This document shows positions 44,101 to 51,830 of a DNA stretch of 64,000 nt, piece by piece; position 1 is the first letter of the stretch, and every line of letters starts with the position of its first letter. The position numbers and the translations under genes are program-made. Below the pieces are notes generated by a model, which did not search any database, had not been told where the DNA came from, and saw nothing but the letters and a program-made list of their open reading frames with translations. Source of the DNA: Mycobacterium sp. KBS0706 (GTDB lineage: Bacteria > Pseudomonadota > Alphaproteobacteria > DSM-16000 > Inquilinaceae); contig NZ_VCCH02000032.1 in the NCBI RefSeq assembly GCF_005938675.2, positions 16,777 through 80,776 of the forward strand, read 5' to 3'.

Positions 44101-45481
44101 GGACGATGAAGGTGCCGGCATTGACCGTCTCCGGCAGGATGCTGTCGGACAAGGCCAGGCCGACGCGCGACGTCGTCGCCTGGCGCAGCACGCCGCTGGC
44201 GGGCGAGACCGTCAGGATCGCCGGCGGCGTCGTGTCCGGCGCCTTCTGATGCGGCCGGAACGCCGTGTTGGAGCCGTGGTCGCTGCCGACGAAGACCAGG
44301 TTGCCGAACATCGCCACCTGGCCGAGATCCGGGTCGCGGTTGCCGCGCGGCGGCACCGTGACGTTGTCCGGCACCCGCTCGGACCGGCCGATCTCCAGAT
44401 AGGAGCCGGGATTGGTGATGTCGAGCTTGAAGATGTAGCGCTGCGCCCCGACGATCAGATGGTCGTCCTGGGCGGCGCAGTACAGACCCTCCTCGATCGG
44501 CGTGGTCTCGTTCTCGATCTTGACCTCGCGCAGGTTCGAGAGGTCGTAGCCGGCCATCTTGCCGTCGCCGTTCCGGCCCGAGGTGTAGAGCTTCCGGCCG
44601 TTGAAGCAGGTGGCGTAGTAGTTCGGCAGGGTGGTCTTGCCGCCGATCAGCGTCGGGTTCAGCGGGTCGGAGATGTCGAGGCTGGCGAAGCCCGACGTGG
44701 TCTCCATCGAGGTCAGCACCATCTCGTTACCCATGGCGAAGACCGGTCCGGCGCGGAAGCCGCCCAGCTCGCCCAGCGGCACCGGGTTGGCCCGGCCGTT
44801 GCCGCGGTCGGCGATCCTGGCATTGGCCGGATCGCCGGCATCGACGATGAACATGCCGCGGCTGGCCGAGGCGACATAGAGATACGGGGCCTGCCAGTAC
44901 ATCTGCCAGTTGACGTTCTCGTAGTCGCCGGCATTGACACCCGGCAATACAAGCTTTTTCACCTGTTTGATGTCGTTGATGTCAGTGAAGTCCCAGAACT
45001 CCACGCCGTAGATGCTGGGCAGGGCGATGTAGTCCTTGCCGCCGATGGTGGCCTGGCCGAAGGCGTGCGGCTCGCGGAACTCCTTGGTGCGGCCGTCCGG
45101 CTCGTAGATGGTCTTGACCAGCTTGATGTCGCGCGGATTGCTGACGTCGTAGATCAGGAAGCCGCCCGTCGCCTCGCCGCTGTCCGGCGCGAACAGGGTC
45201 ACGAAATAGCCGTTGTGCATGACACCGACATTGGTGCCGTAAGGCTTCTGCGGGCTGGTGTTGCCGGGGATGGTGTACTGGATGACCGGGATGCCGTTCT
45301 GGTAGGTCCCGTTGTTCCAGTCGATCACCGAGATCTCCCGCAACAGCTCGGCATCGGTGTAGGTGAGGTTGCCGAGTCCCGGCCCTTCGAGAGGAAGGGG
45401 ATCCTGGGCGGAAGCCGGCAGGCCGGGAGCCAGAGACACGGAGACCAAGCCGGCCAGGAGGGCCAGTCGACAGGCGTTCAT
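41177..45481 (-). CDS. Giant periplasmic fusion: LVIVD, LamG, PKD, beta-propeller and di-haem cytochrome c
   Basis: 1434 residues. Signal peptide ending PGLPASA; LVIVD-type repeats (about 30-400, e.g. GFLIYDVSNPRDIKLVKTIY); an Ig-like Big_5 domain (420-520); a LamG/concanavalin-like domain (about 525-715); one PKD domain (GAKYIWNFGDGSAPVTTTAA, about 730-805); a YVTN-type propeller (about 810-1140); then a MauG/cytochrome-peroxidase-like region with haem motifs CASCH (1199-1203) and CTTCH (1331-1335). It therefore needs cytochrome c maturation. Likely a secreted redox or adhesion protein whose haem domain passes electrons; no substrate is indicated. It diverges from the CcdA-thioredoxin gene. 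Confidence 0.87.
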   Translation of the reverse strand: MNACRLALLAGLVSVSLAPGLPASAQDPLPLEGPGLGNLTYTDAELLREISVIDWNNGTYQNGIPVIQYTIPGNTSPQKPYGTNVGVMHNGYFVTLFAPDSGEATGGFLIYDVSNPRDIKLVKTIYEPDGRTKEFREPHAFGQATIGGKDYIALPSIYGVEFWDFTDINDIKQVKKLVLPGVNAGDYENVNWQMYWQAPYLYVASASRGMFIVDAGDPANARIADRGNGRANPVPLGELGGFRAGPVFAMGNEMVLTSMETTSGFASLDISDPLNPTLIGGKTTLPNYYATCFNGRKLYTSGRNGDGKMAGYDLSNLREVKIENETTPIEEGLYCAAQDDHLIVGAQRYIFKLDITNPGSYLEIGRSERVPDNVTVPPRGNRDPDLGQVAMFGNLVFVGSDHGSNTAFRPHQKAPDTTPPAILTVSPASGVLRQATTSRVGLALSDSILPETVNAGTFIVRPKGGTALAGTYSVQLGIVNFSPTQPLQLNTEYEVVLTAGGVKDYAGNALAQEFTSSFTTGSQAVPTSYVNRWPLASTLTDVAGSNDGKAGSQDSYAEGGLDFTPRTTGVELESSSIAEVLGGTATVSFRMKTSQIGNSNPWQAPGIFGRDQVGGANDVFWGWIDNAGHLNLSVGDRSATNPVTRSAAPINDGQWHQVAMTRDAVTGAQAMFIDGAKVASTGIAGVLGLFDKLQMLGQIQGNPVAFKGILADVRVYKRVLTDAEVDGIFNPRPAVLPQQQVAKAVALDPAALGLSGAKYIWNFGDGSAPVTTTAASPIARYTYPTPGNYTVSVTVVTEDGTETSFSFLQSVIHPVTAAAPTHTSNIVGNATAVYALDPDAGTLAAIDAATLAKSWQLPVGKEPKTLALGPGGKLWVAVQGDDKLLRIDPLTKAVSSFTLDYGSAPYGVAFTPDGTKGLLTLAGKSVLAVFNPSTGAITRRVTLPDGGDLRGIAVSADSKTAYVTRFRSKMTQGEVYKVSLATTAGPTVIALPVDTTTPATEAAAPGVANYMNQVVISPDGRRAVLPSKKDNIVQGRYRKAIDLKADTTVRSILSQLDLAQGKEVFAEQIDFNNRGPARAAIFAPSGNYLFVAEMESNSVEIVDPYRRAVVGSVAGMARTPHGLYLDASRKRLFVNAFLDRGVTVHDIGKVLTGEDFITPAPTVIATVATEPLPTAVLAGKRIFYNAADPRMSSESYISCASCHVDGDSDGMVWDFTQRGEGLRRTISLQGRQGIGPAMGKLHWTANFDEQQDFEKDIRDEFEGAGFMTDADYAATINPLGPKKAGKSADLDNLAAYVTSLSTFQRSPYRTAQGCLTAEAQRGQQVVQAASCTTCHGTAVSQDNQRHDVGTVQPSSGTGSGQPLAGIGFDTPTLTGLWQSSSYFHNGQAATLADVFRPNLSAVHGGKVGVGNIAAVTAYLRSLDGQNACPGVASR

Positions 45482-45600
45482 TTTCTCCCCCTTCTTCCTT
45501 GTTCCGGCTCTACCGTCGAAGCAGCGGCCCCCCGGGCGAGCGGATATACGCGTCCATTCCTATTGACGATGAAGCGTCCCGGTTGCGGTGTCAATAAATC

Positions 45601-45623
45601 TCAAATATTGAAATATCTTTCAA
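45601..45623. promoter_or_regulatory. Overlapping palindromes between the cytochrome fusion gene and the dipZ-like gene
   Basis: TCAA-ATA-TTGA (45601-45611) overlaps TTGAAA-TATC-TTTCAA (45608-45623); both are perfect and lie in an AT-rich island in the 287-bp divergent gap. Likely a regulator site; the remainder of the gap shows nothing else. Confidence 0.5.
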
Positions 45624-45768
45624 ATACCGTCTTCTCGGCAGAGGCCGGATGCGGCTGGCGGAGAGCCAACAGCGTCTAACAACGGCTAACGGGCGGTGGC
45701 CGGGGCGATTGCCTACATGCCTCGTCAGGACCTCCACCCCCTGGCGGCTCCAGCCCCGGAGACCCAAG

Positions 45769-47487
45769 ATGCTGCTGTTTGTGCTGGCCTATCTCGGCGG
45801 CGTGCTGACCATCGTCAGCCCTTGCATCCTGCCCGTCCTGCCCTTCGTCTTCGCCCGGGCGGACCGGCCGTTCCTGAGCAACGGGCTGCCGATGCTGGTC
45901 GGCATGGCCGTGACCTTCGCCGCCGTCGCCACCCTGGCCGCGGTGGCCGGCGGCTGGGCCGTCGCCGCCAATGAATGGGGCCGCATCGCCGCGGTCGCGC
46001 TGCTGGCGCTGTTCGGGGCGACGCTGCTGGTACCCCGCCTGGCCGACCGGCTGACCCGGCCCCTGGTCGTGCTCGGCGGCCGGCTGTCGGAGGCCGCCGA
46101 AGACGTCGGCACCCGGCGCTCCCCGGTGCCGGCGTCGCTGCTGCTGGGCGTCGCCACCGGCCTGCTCTGGGCGCCCTGCGCCGGGCCGGTGCTGGGGCTG
46201 ATCCTGACCGGCGCCGCCCTGAACGGCGCCAATCCCCAGACCTCGCTGCTGCTGCTGGCCTATGCCCTGGGCGCGGCCACCTCCCTGGCCCTGGCGCTGC
46301 GGGCCTTCGGCCGGATCTTCGCGGCGGTGAAGCGGTCGCTCGGCGCTGGCGAATGGATCCGCCGCGGCCTGGGCGTGGCGGTGCTGGCCGCCGTCGCGAC
46401 CATCGTCCTGGGGCTCGACACCGGCCTGCTGACGCGGGTGTCGCTGGCCGGCACGACATCGATCGAGCACGGGCTGATCGACCGCCTGCACCCCGTGACC
46501 AGGATCGCCGGCCAGCCGGCCCCGCTGCCGGTCGTCGGCTTCTTCCCGCCTTTGGCCGGCGCGGTGGACTGGCTGAACTCACCGCCGCTGACGCGGGAGA
46601 GCCTGAAGGGCAAGGTCGTGCTGGTGCAGTTCTGGACCTATTCCTGCATCAACTGCCTGCGCACCATCCCCTATGTCCGCGCCTGGGCCGAAAAGTACAA
46701 GGACCAGGGGCTGGTGGTGATCGGCGTGCACTCGCCCGAATTCGCCTTCGAGCGCAATATCGACAATGTGCGCAAGGCGATCGCCGACCTGAAGATCGGC
46801 TACCCGGTGGCGATCGACAACAATTACGCGGTCTGGCAGGCCTTCGGGAACCAGTACTGGCCAGCACAATACATCATCGAGACCCAGGGCCGGATCCGGC
46901 ACGAGCATTTCGGCGAAGAGGGCTATGACGAGTCGGAGCGGGTGATCCAGCAGCTGCTGGCCGAGGCCGGGCACAAGGACGTCGCCGGGCTGGTCGTGGT
47001 CAGCCCCGCCGGCGTCGAGGCGGCCTCGGACACCGACGATGTCGGGTCGCCCGAGACCTATGTCGGCTTCCGGCAGGCGGAGAGGTTTGTCTCGCCCGGC
47101 GGCGCAGTGCCGAATGCCAGCCACGTCTACGAGTCAGGCCAGCCGCGGCTCAACCAATGGGGCCTGGCCGGAGACTGGACGGTCGGCGGCGAGCGGGCCT
47201 CACTGAACCAGGCGGGCGGCGGCATCGTCTACCGCTTCCATGCCCGCGACCTGCATCTGGTGCTGGGGCCGGGGCCGGACGGCAGGCCGGTGCGGTTCCG
47301 CGTCACCATCGACGGCGCCGCGCTGGGCGGCAGCCACGGCACCGACACCGATGCCAACGGCCAGGGCACGGTGACGGAGCACCGCCTGTACCAGCTGGTG
47401 CGGCAGGACGGCCGGGTCGCCGACCGCACCTTCGAGATCCGGTTCCTGGATCCCGGCGTCCAGGCCTATGCCTTCACCTTCGGATAG
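45769..47487 (+). CDS. DipZ-like CcdA-thioredoxin fusion protein
   Basis: 572 residues. The N-terminal CcdA/DsbD-beta-like membrane domain has cysteines in VSPCILPVLPFV and LWAPCAGPVLGLIL, so it can pass reducing power across the membrane. Then comes a TlpA-like thioredoxin, active site SCINCLRT, and VIGVHSPEFAFE. The last 140 residues form the extra C-terminal domain found in DipZ proteins (LNQWGLAGDWTVGGERASLN). ATG 45769 is used because earlier in-frame starts add no family sequence. It probably keeps haem-binding cysteines of exported c-type cytochromes reduced, and it diverges from such a protein. Confidence 0.88.
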   Translation: MLLFVLAYLGGVLTIVSPCILPVLPFVFARADRPFLSNGLPMLVGMAVTFAAVATLAAVAGGWAVAANEWGRIAAVALLALFGATLLVPRLADRLTRPLVVLGGRLSEAAEDVGTRRSPVPASLLLGVATGLLWAPCAGPVLGLILTGAALNGANPQTSLLLLAYALGAATSLALALRAFGRIFAAVKRSLGAGEWIRRGLGVAVLAAVATIVLGLDTGLLTRVSLAGTTSIEHGLIDRLHPVTRIAGQPAPLPVVGFFPPLAGAVDWLNSPPLTRESLKGKVVLVQFWTYSCINCLRTIPYVRAWAEKYKDQGLVVIGVHSPEFAFERNIDNVRKAIADLKIGYPVAIDNNYAVWQAFGNQYWPAQYIIETQGRIRHEHFGEEGYDESERVIQQLLAEAGHKDVAGLVVVSPAGVEAASDTDDVGSPETYVGFRQAERFVSPGGAVPNASHVYESGQPRLNQWGLAGDWTVGGERASLNQAGGGIVYRFHARDLHLVLGPGPDGRPVRFRVTIDGAALGGSHGTDTDANGQGTVTEHRLYQLVRQDGRVADRTFEIRFLDPGVQAYAFTFG

Positions 47488-47497
47488 GCTTTCAATA

Positions 47498-47509
47498 ATC
47501 GTGCACGAT
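47498..47509. promoter_or_regulatory. Palindrome upstream of a GntR gene
   Basis: ATCGTGCACGAT, a perfect 12-bp palindrome 67 nt before the preferred GTG start, typical of GntR/FCD operators. Likely autoregulatory or controls the sugar-acid cluster. Confidence 0.45.
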
Positions 47510-47575
47510 CCATGATGCATGATTGACTCCAGGGCGACCTCACCGCTATCAACCGAAGGGCTTGGGAGGTCGCCC

Positions 47576-48253
47576 GTGGTGCAGAAAGCCGGCATTTCCC
47601 GCGTCGTTTTGGCCGACCAGGTCGTGCAGGTGCTGCAGGAGCGCATCCTCGACCGGGTCTATGAGCCGGGCGCGCGGCTGAACATCGATGCGCTGTCGCG
47701 CGAGCTGCAGGTCAGCTCGTCGCCGATCCGCGAGGCCCTGATGCGCCTCGCCGCCGACGGGCTGGTCGCCGCCTCCTCCTTCGCCGGCTTCTCGGTGGCG
47801 CCGGTGCCGTCGCGCGACTGGTTCGAGCAGCTGCTGGCCTACCGGGTCCTGGCCGAGGGCTGGGCGGCCCGGCAGATGGCGCGGCGCCGGCCGGACGCGG
47901 CGATCGAGCGGATGCGGCGGAGCTTGGCGGCGATGGAAGGCGGCCGGATGGGCCGCAAGGCGCGCGACTACCTGACCGCCAACCAGGCCGACCAGGCCTT
48001 CCACGAGGCCATGCTGGACGGCGCCGGCAACGAGATCCTGGCTCGCAGCGTGCGCGACCTGCATCCCCACCTGCACCACGCCCGGCTGTTCGCCCGGGTG
48101 CCGCAGGACATCGCCCCGGCGATCGCCGAGCACCGGGCGATCCTGGCCGCCATCGCAGCGGGCGACGAGGAGGCGGCCGCCGCCGCCCTGGAGCGGCACC
48201 TGCGCGCCTCCTGGCACCGCTATGACGGCTGGACCGCCGACGAGCCGGCCTGA
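47576..48253 (+). CDS. GntR/FCD transcriptional regulator
   Basis: 225 residues from GTG 47576. Winged helix LNIDALSRELQVSSSPIREA, LMRLAADGLVAAS, and an FCD domain with QADQAFHEAMLDGAGNEIL and IAEHRAILAAIAAGDEEAA. GGGAGGT lies 5 nt before GTG 47576 and 8 nt before GTG 47579; the ATG at 47519 has no ribosome-binding site and would start within 10 nt of the palindrome. First gene of the cluster with a dehydratase, a dehydrogenase and a transporter, presumably their regulator. Confidence 0.85.
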   Translation: MVQKAGISRVVLADQVVQVLQERILDRVYEPGARLNIDALSRELQVSSSPIREALMRLAADGLVAASSFAGFSVAPVPSRDWFEQLLAYRVLAEGWAARQMARRRPDAAIERMRRSLAAMEGGRMGRKARDYLTANQADQAFHEAMLDGAGNEILARSVRDLHPHLHHARLFARVPQDIAPAIAEHRAILAAIAAGDEEAAAAALERHLRASWHRYDGWTADEPA

Positions 48254-48277
48254 CCCTTCACCGCAGAGGACATCCCC

Positions 48278-49384
48278 GTGGCCAAGATCGTTTCCGTCGA
48301 GATCCTGCAGGCCGACCTGAAGCCCAAGGTCAAGCGCACCGACGCGGTGCAGGCCTTCGAGCTGCAGGAGACGCCGATGGTCCGCATCACCGACGCGGAC
48401 GGCGCCACCGGCACCGGCTACAGCTACACCATCGGCACGGGCGGCTCCTCCGTCGCCAAGCTGCTGGACGACCATCTGGCGCCGCTGTTGATCGGCCGGG
48501 AGGCGGACGAGATCGAGCGGATCTGGCGCGACCTGTTCTACCGGGTCCATGCCACCACGGTCGGCGCGCTGACCTCGATCGCGCTGGCCGCCATCGACAC
48601 CGCGCTGTGGGACCTGCGCAGCCGCCGCACCGGGATCCCGCTGCACCGGCTGGCCGGCGGCGCCAAGGACAGCATCCAGCTCTACTACACCGAGGGCGGC
48701 TGGCTGCACCTGGACCAGGCGGCGCTGGTCGAGGAGGCGCTGCAGGCCAAGGAGAGGGGCTTCGGCGGCACCAAGGTGAAGGTCGGCCGGCCGCATGTGG
48801 CCGAGGACATGGCCCGCCTGACGGCGGTGCGCGAGCAGGTCGGCGACGCCTGGGAGATCATGACCGACGCCAACCAGGGCTTCACCCTGGACGAGGCGGT
48901 GCGCCGGGTGCGCAGCTTCCAGGAGGTCGGCATCGCCTGGTTCGAGGAGCCGATCCACGCCGACGACGTCCGCGCCCATCAGCGGCTGGTGGCGTCGACC
49001 AGCGTGCCGATCGCGGTCGGCGAGTCAATGTACAGCATCTCGCAATTCAAGGACTACCTGCAGAGCGATGCCTGCTCGATCGTCCAGGTCGATGTCGGCC
49101 GGATCGGCGGCATCACCCCCTGGCTGAAGGTCGCGCACATGGCCGAAGCCTTCAACGTGCCGGTCTGCCCGCATTTCCTGATGGAGCTGCACCTGCCGTT
49201 GTGCTGCGCCGTGCCGAACAGCCGATGGCTGGAATACATCCCGCAGCTCGACCTCGTCACCACCGATGAGATCCGGATCGAGAACGGCCGCGCGATCCCG
49301 TCGGAGAAGCCCGGGTTGGGCATCGAGTGGGACTGGGAGGCGCTGGACCGCGTCATCGTCCACCGCAACCGGCACGGCGGCTGA
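48278..49384 (+). CDS. Enolase-superfamily (mandelate racemase-like) sugar-acid dehydratase
   Basis: 368 residues. The N-terminal capping domain contains the substrate loop TGYSYTIGTGG. In the barrel, KVKVGRPH gives the KxK bases, metal ligands are Asp in MTDANQGFT, Glu in WFEEPIHADDV and Glu in AVGESMYSIS, and a His-Asp dyad is formed by PHFLMELHLP and VQVDVGRIGGI. These are the mandelate-racemase-subgroup residues. Dehydration or epimerisation of a sugar acid is expected; the exact substrate is unknown. TGATG overlap (49382-49386) couples it to the dehydrogenase gene. Confidence 0.88.
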   Translation: MAKIVSVEILQADLKPKVKRTDAVQAFELQETPMVRITDADGATGTGYSYTIGTGGSSVAKLLDDHLAPLLIGREADEIERIWRDLFYRVHATTVGALTSIALAAIDTALWDLRSRRTGIPLHRLAGGAKDSIQLYYTEGGWLHLDQAALVEEALQAKERGFGGTKVKVGRPHVAEDMARLTAVREQVGDAWEIMTDANQGFTLDEAVRRVRSFQEVGIAWFEEPIHADDVRAHQRLVASTSVPIAVGESMYSISQFKDYLQSDACSIVQVDVGRIGGITPWLKVAHMAEAFNVPVCPHFLMELHLPLCCAVPNSRWLEYIPQLDLVTTDEIRIENGRAIPSEKPGLGIEWDWEALDRVIVHRNRHGG

Positions 49385-50448
49385 TGGCGGCGCTGTACGA
49401 CGCCACAGCGCTGACCGGCTTCGCCCGCGCTTTGCTGGGCGGGGCCGGCATGCCGGCCGACAAGGCGGCGGATGTCGCCGAGGTACTGGTCGAGGGCGAC
49501 TGCCTGGGCAAGACCACCCACGGCCTGGCCCTGCTGCCGCACTATCTGCGCGAGATCGAGTCCGGCGGCATGCGGCTGGACGGCGACCCCGCCGTGGTCA
49601 ACGACCTGGGCGCCTGCCTGACCTGGGACGGGCGCAAGCTGCCCGGCCCCTGGCTGATGCGGCGGGCGGTGGACGAGGCGGTGGGCCGTGCCGGGCGCCT
49701 CGGCCTCGGCGCCGTGGCGATGCAGCGCAGCCACCACACCGCCTGCCTCGGCGCGTATCTGCGTCGGGCCACCGACCGCGGCGTCCTGCTGCTGGTGGCC
49801 CTGACCGACCCGGCCCATGCCAGCGTGGCGCCGTTCGGCGGCATCACCCCGGTGTTGACCTCGAACCCCATTGCCTTCGGCGCGCCGATGGAGGGCGACC
49901 CGGTGCTGGTCGACATGGCGACGGCGATGCTGACCAACGGCACGGTCGCCGAGCACCGGCGGCGCGGTGAGCCCCTGCCCGCCCCCGACCTGCTGGACAA
50001 CCAGGGCCGCCCGTCGACCGACCCGAATGTCATCGCCGCCACGCCGCCGGGGTCGATCCTGCCGCTCGGCGGGCTGGCGGCCGGGCACAAGGGCTTCGCC
50101 CTCGGGCTGATGGTCGAGTTGCTGTCCGGCTGCCTCAGCGGCCATGGCCGCGCCTCGCCGTCCGAGGGCTGGAGCGCGGCGGTGCTGCTGCTGGCGATCG
50201 ATCCCGCCGCTTTCGGAGGGCGCGAGGAATACCGGCGCCAGGTCGATCGGTTGGCCGAAGCCTGCCGCGCCTCGGCCCCGCGTCCCGGCTTCGACCGGGT
50301 GGTGCTGCCGGGCGAGGCGGCACAGCAGCGTCGGCGGCAGCGGTTGCGGGACGGCGTGCCGGTGTCCGCGGAGTTGATGGCGGATCTGGCCGCGCGTGCG
50401 GCCCGGGCCGGGATCGCGGTCCCGGCCGGCCGCGACGGACCGGTCTGA
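49384..50448 (+). CDS. Ldh-family (malate/ureidoglycolate-type) NAD(P)-dependent dehydrogenase
   Basis: 354 residues, COG2055 family. AADVAEVLVEGDCLGKTTHG at the N-terminus, catalytic-His region AMQRSHHTACLGAYLR, ITPVLTSNPIAFGAPMEGDP and LAAGHKGFALGLMVELLSG. The family reduces or oxidises 2-oxo/2-hydroxy acids or cyclic imino acids with NAD(P). It shares a 1-nt overlap with the dehydratase stop and is followed by an MHS transporter, so it probably acts on the same sugar-acid route. Confidence 0.87.
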   Translation: MAALYDATALTGFARALLGGAGMPADKAADVAEVLVEGDCLGKTTHGLALLPHYLREIESGGMRLDGDPAVVNDLGACLTWDGRKLPGPWLMRRAVDEAVGRAGRLGLGAVAMQRSHHTACLGAYLRRATDRGVLLLVALTDPAHASVAPFGGITPVLTSNPIAFGAPMEGDPVLVDMATAMLTNGTVAEHRRRGEPLPAPDLLDNQGRPSTDPNVIAATPPGSILPLGGLAAGHKGFALGLMVELLSGCLSGHGRASPSEGWSAAVLLLAIDPAAFGGREEYRRQVDRLAEACRASAPRPGFDRVVLPGEAAQQRRRQRLRDGVPVSAELMADLAARAARAGIAVPAGRDGPV

Positions 50449-50481
50449 CGACAAGACAAAGGAAGTGGGAGGAACACGGGA

Positions 50482-51813
50482 ATGAGCGAAGCGGCCATCA
50501 ACGCGCGGCCCGCCGAGGCGCGGCCGGTGGACAAGGCGGGCATCCGCAAGGCGATCACCGCCGCCACCATCGGCACCGTCATCGAGTGGTTCGACTACGC
50601 GCTGTACGGCGCCGCCTCGGGCCTGGTCATCGGCAAGCTGTTCTTCCCGGACCTGACCGGCGTCGGCGGCCAGCTGGCGGCCTTCGCCACCTTCGCCGTC
50701 GGCTTCTTCTTCCGGCCGCTCGGCGGCATCGTCATCTCGCATTTCGGCGACCGCTTCGGCCGCAAGCCGGCGCTGATCTTCACCATCGCGCTGATGGGGC
50801 TGGCCACCGTGGCCATGGGGCTGCTGCCGACCTTCGGCCAGATCGGCATCGCCGCGCCGATTCTGCTGGTCCTGTTCCGCGTGCTGCAGGGCTTCGGCGC
50901 CGGCGCCGAATATGCCGGAGCCGTGACCCTGGTGTCGGAATACGCCCCGCCGGGCCAGCGCGGCTTCTACACCGCCTTCCTGCAATCGGCGACCGTGGTC
51001 GGCATCATGCTGGCGACCTTGTGCTTCCTGGCCGTCTCGGCCCTGCCGGACGAGGTGCTGATGGGCTGGGGCTGGCGGGTGCCGTTCCTGCTGTCGGCCC
51101 TGCTGTTCGGCGTCGCCCTCTACATCCGCAAGCGGCTGGACGAGACGCCGGAATATGTCGCGGCGGTGGAGCGCGCGGCGCAGCAGAAGCGCGAGGCGCA
51201 TGTGCCGATCGGTGAGCTGCTGCGCCATTCGCCGAGGGAGGTGGTGTTCGGCTTCCTGTCGGTCACCGGCCACAACGCCAACGCCTATATCCTCAGCGCC
51301 TTCAGCCTGAGCTACATGACCAACACGCTGCACATGCCGAAGACGCAGGCGCTGACCGCGGTGGTCATCGCCTCCTTCACCGGGGTGGTGCTGACGCCGC
51401 TGGCGGGCGCCATCGCCGACCGCATCGGCAACGCCAGGGTCTATGCCTTCGGCGCGCTGTTCACTGGGGCCTTCGCCTTCCCGCTTTTCGCCCTGATCGA
51501 CACCGGCGACGTGGTCCTGGCAACGCTGGCGATGAGCATCGGCTACGGCATCGGCTTCGGCGGCCTGGCCGGCGCTCAGGGTGCCTTCCTGGCCAATCTG
51601 TTCCCGACCCGCACCCGCTTTTCCGGCATCGCCCTGACGCGAGAGCTGAACAGCATGCTGATCGCCGGCCCGACGCCCTTCATCGCCTCGGCCCTGGTCG
51701 CGGCAGCGGGCGGCACGCCGGAGTATGTCGCGATGTACCTGGTGGCCTGCTGCGCCATCACCTTCATCGCCGTGCTGGCGATCCGCAACCGGTCGGCGGC
51801 CGGCGAGGCCTGA
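50482..51813 (+). CDS. MFS transporter, metabolite:H+ symporter type
   Basis: 443 residues, 12 predicted helices. MHS features: VIEWFDYALYGAASGLVIGK at TM1, the loop motif HFGDRFGRKPAL between TM2 and TM3, LFRVLQGFGAGAEYAGAVTL at TM4, and ITFIAVLAIRN at the end. Members such as KgtP, ProP and ShiA import organic acids or compatible solutes. 33 nt after the dehydrogenase on the same strand, so it likely imports the cluster's acid. It ends 17 nt short of a convergent GntR gene. Confidence 0.88.
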   Translation: MSEAAINARPAEARPVDKAGIRKAITAATIGTVIEWFDYALYGAASGLVIGKLFFPDLTGVGGQLAAFATFAVGFFFRPLGGIVISHFGDRFGRKPALIFTIALMGLATVAMGLLPTFGQIGIAAPILLVLFRVLQGFGAGAEYAGAVTLVSEYAPPGQRGFYTAFLQSATVVGIMLATLCFLAVSALPDEVLMGWGWRVPFLLSALLFGVALYIRKRLDETPEYVAAVERAAQQKREAHVPIGELLRHSPREVVFGFLSVTGHNANAYILSAFSLSYMTNTLHMPKTQALTAVVIASFTGVVLTPLAGAIADRIGNARVYAFGALFTGAFAFPLFALIDTGDVVLATLAMSIGYGIGFGGLAGAQGAFLANLFPTRTRFSGIALTRELNSMLIAGPTPFIASALVAAAGGTPEYVAMYLVACCAITFIAVLAIRNRSAAGEA

Positions 51814-51830
51814 ACGCCGTGGCGACGGTC

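Noticed and set aside
41273..45679. 1468-codon open frame on the plus strand opposite the cytochrome fusion gene
   Set aside because: Antisense shadow; the minus strand carries signal peptide, propeller, LamG and haem motifs.
49054..51333. 759-codon minus-strand frame over the sugar-acid cluster
   Set aside because: Antisense shadow of three well-supported plus-strand genes.
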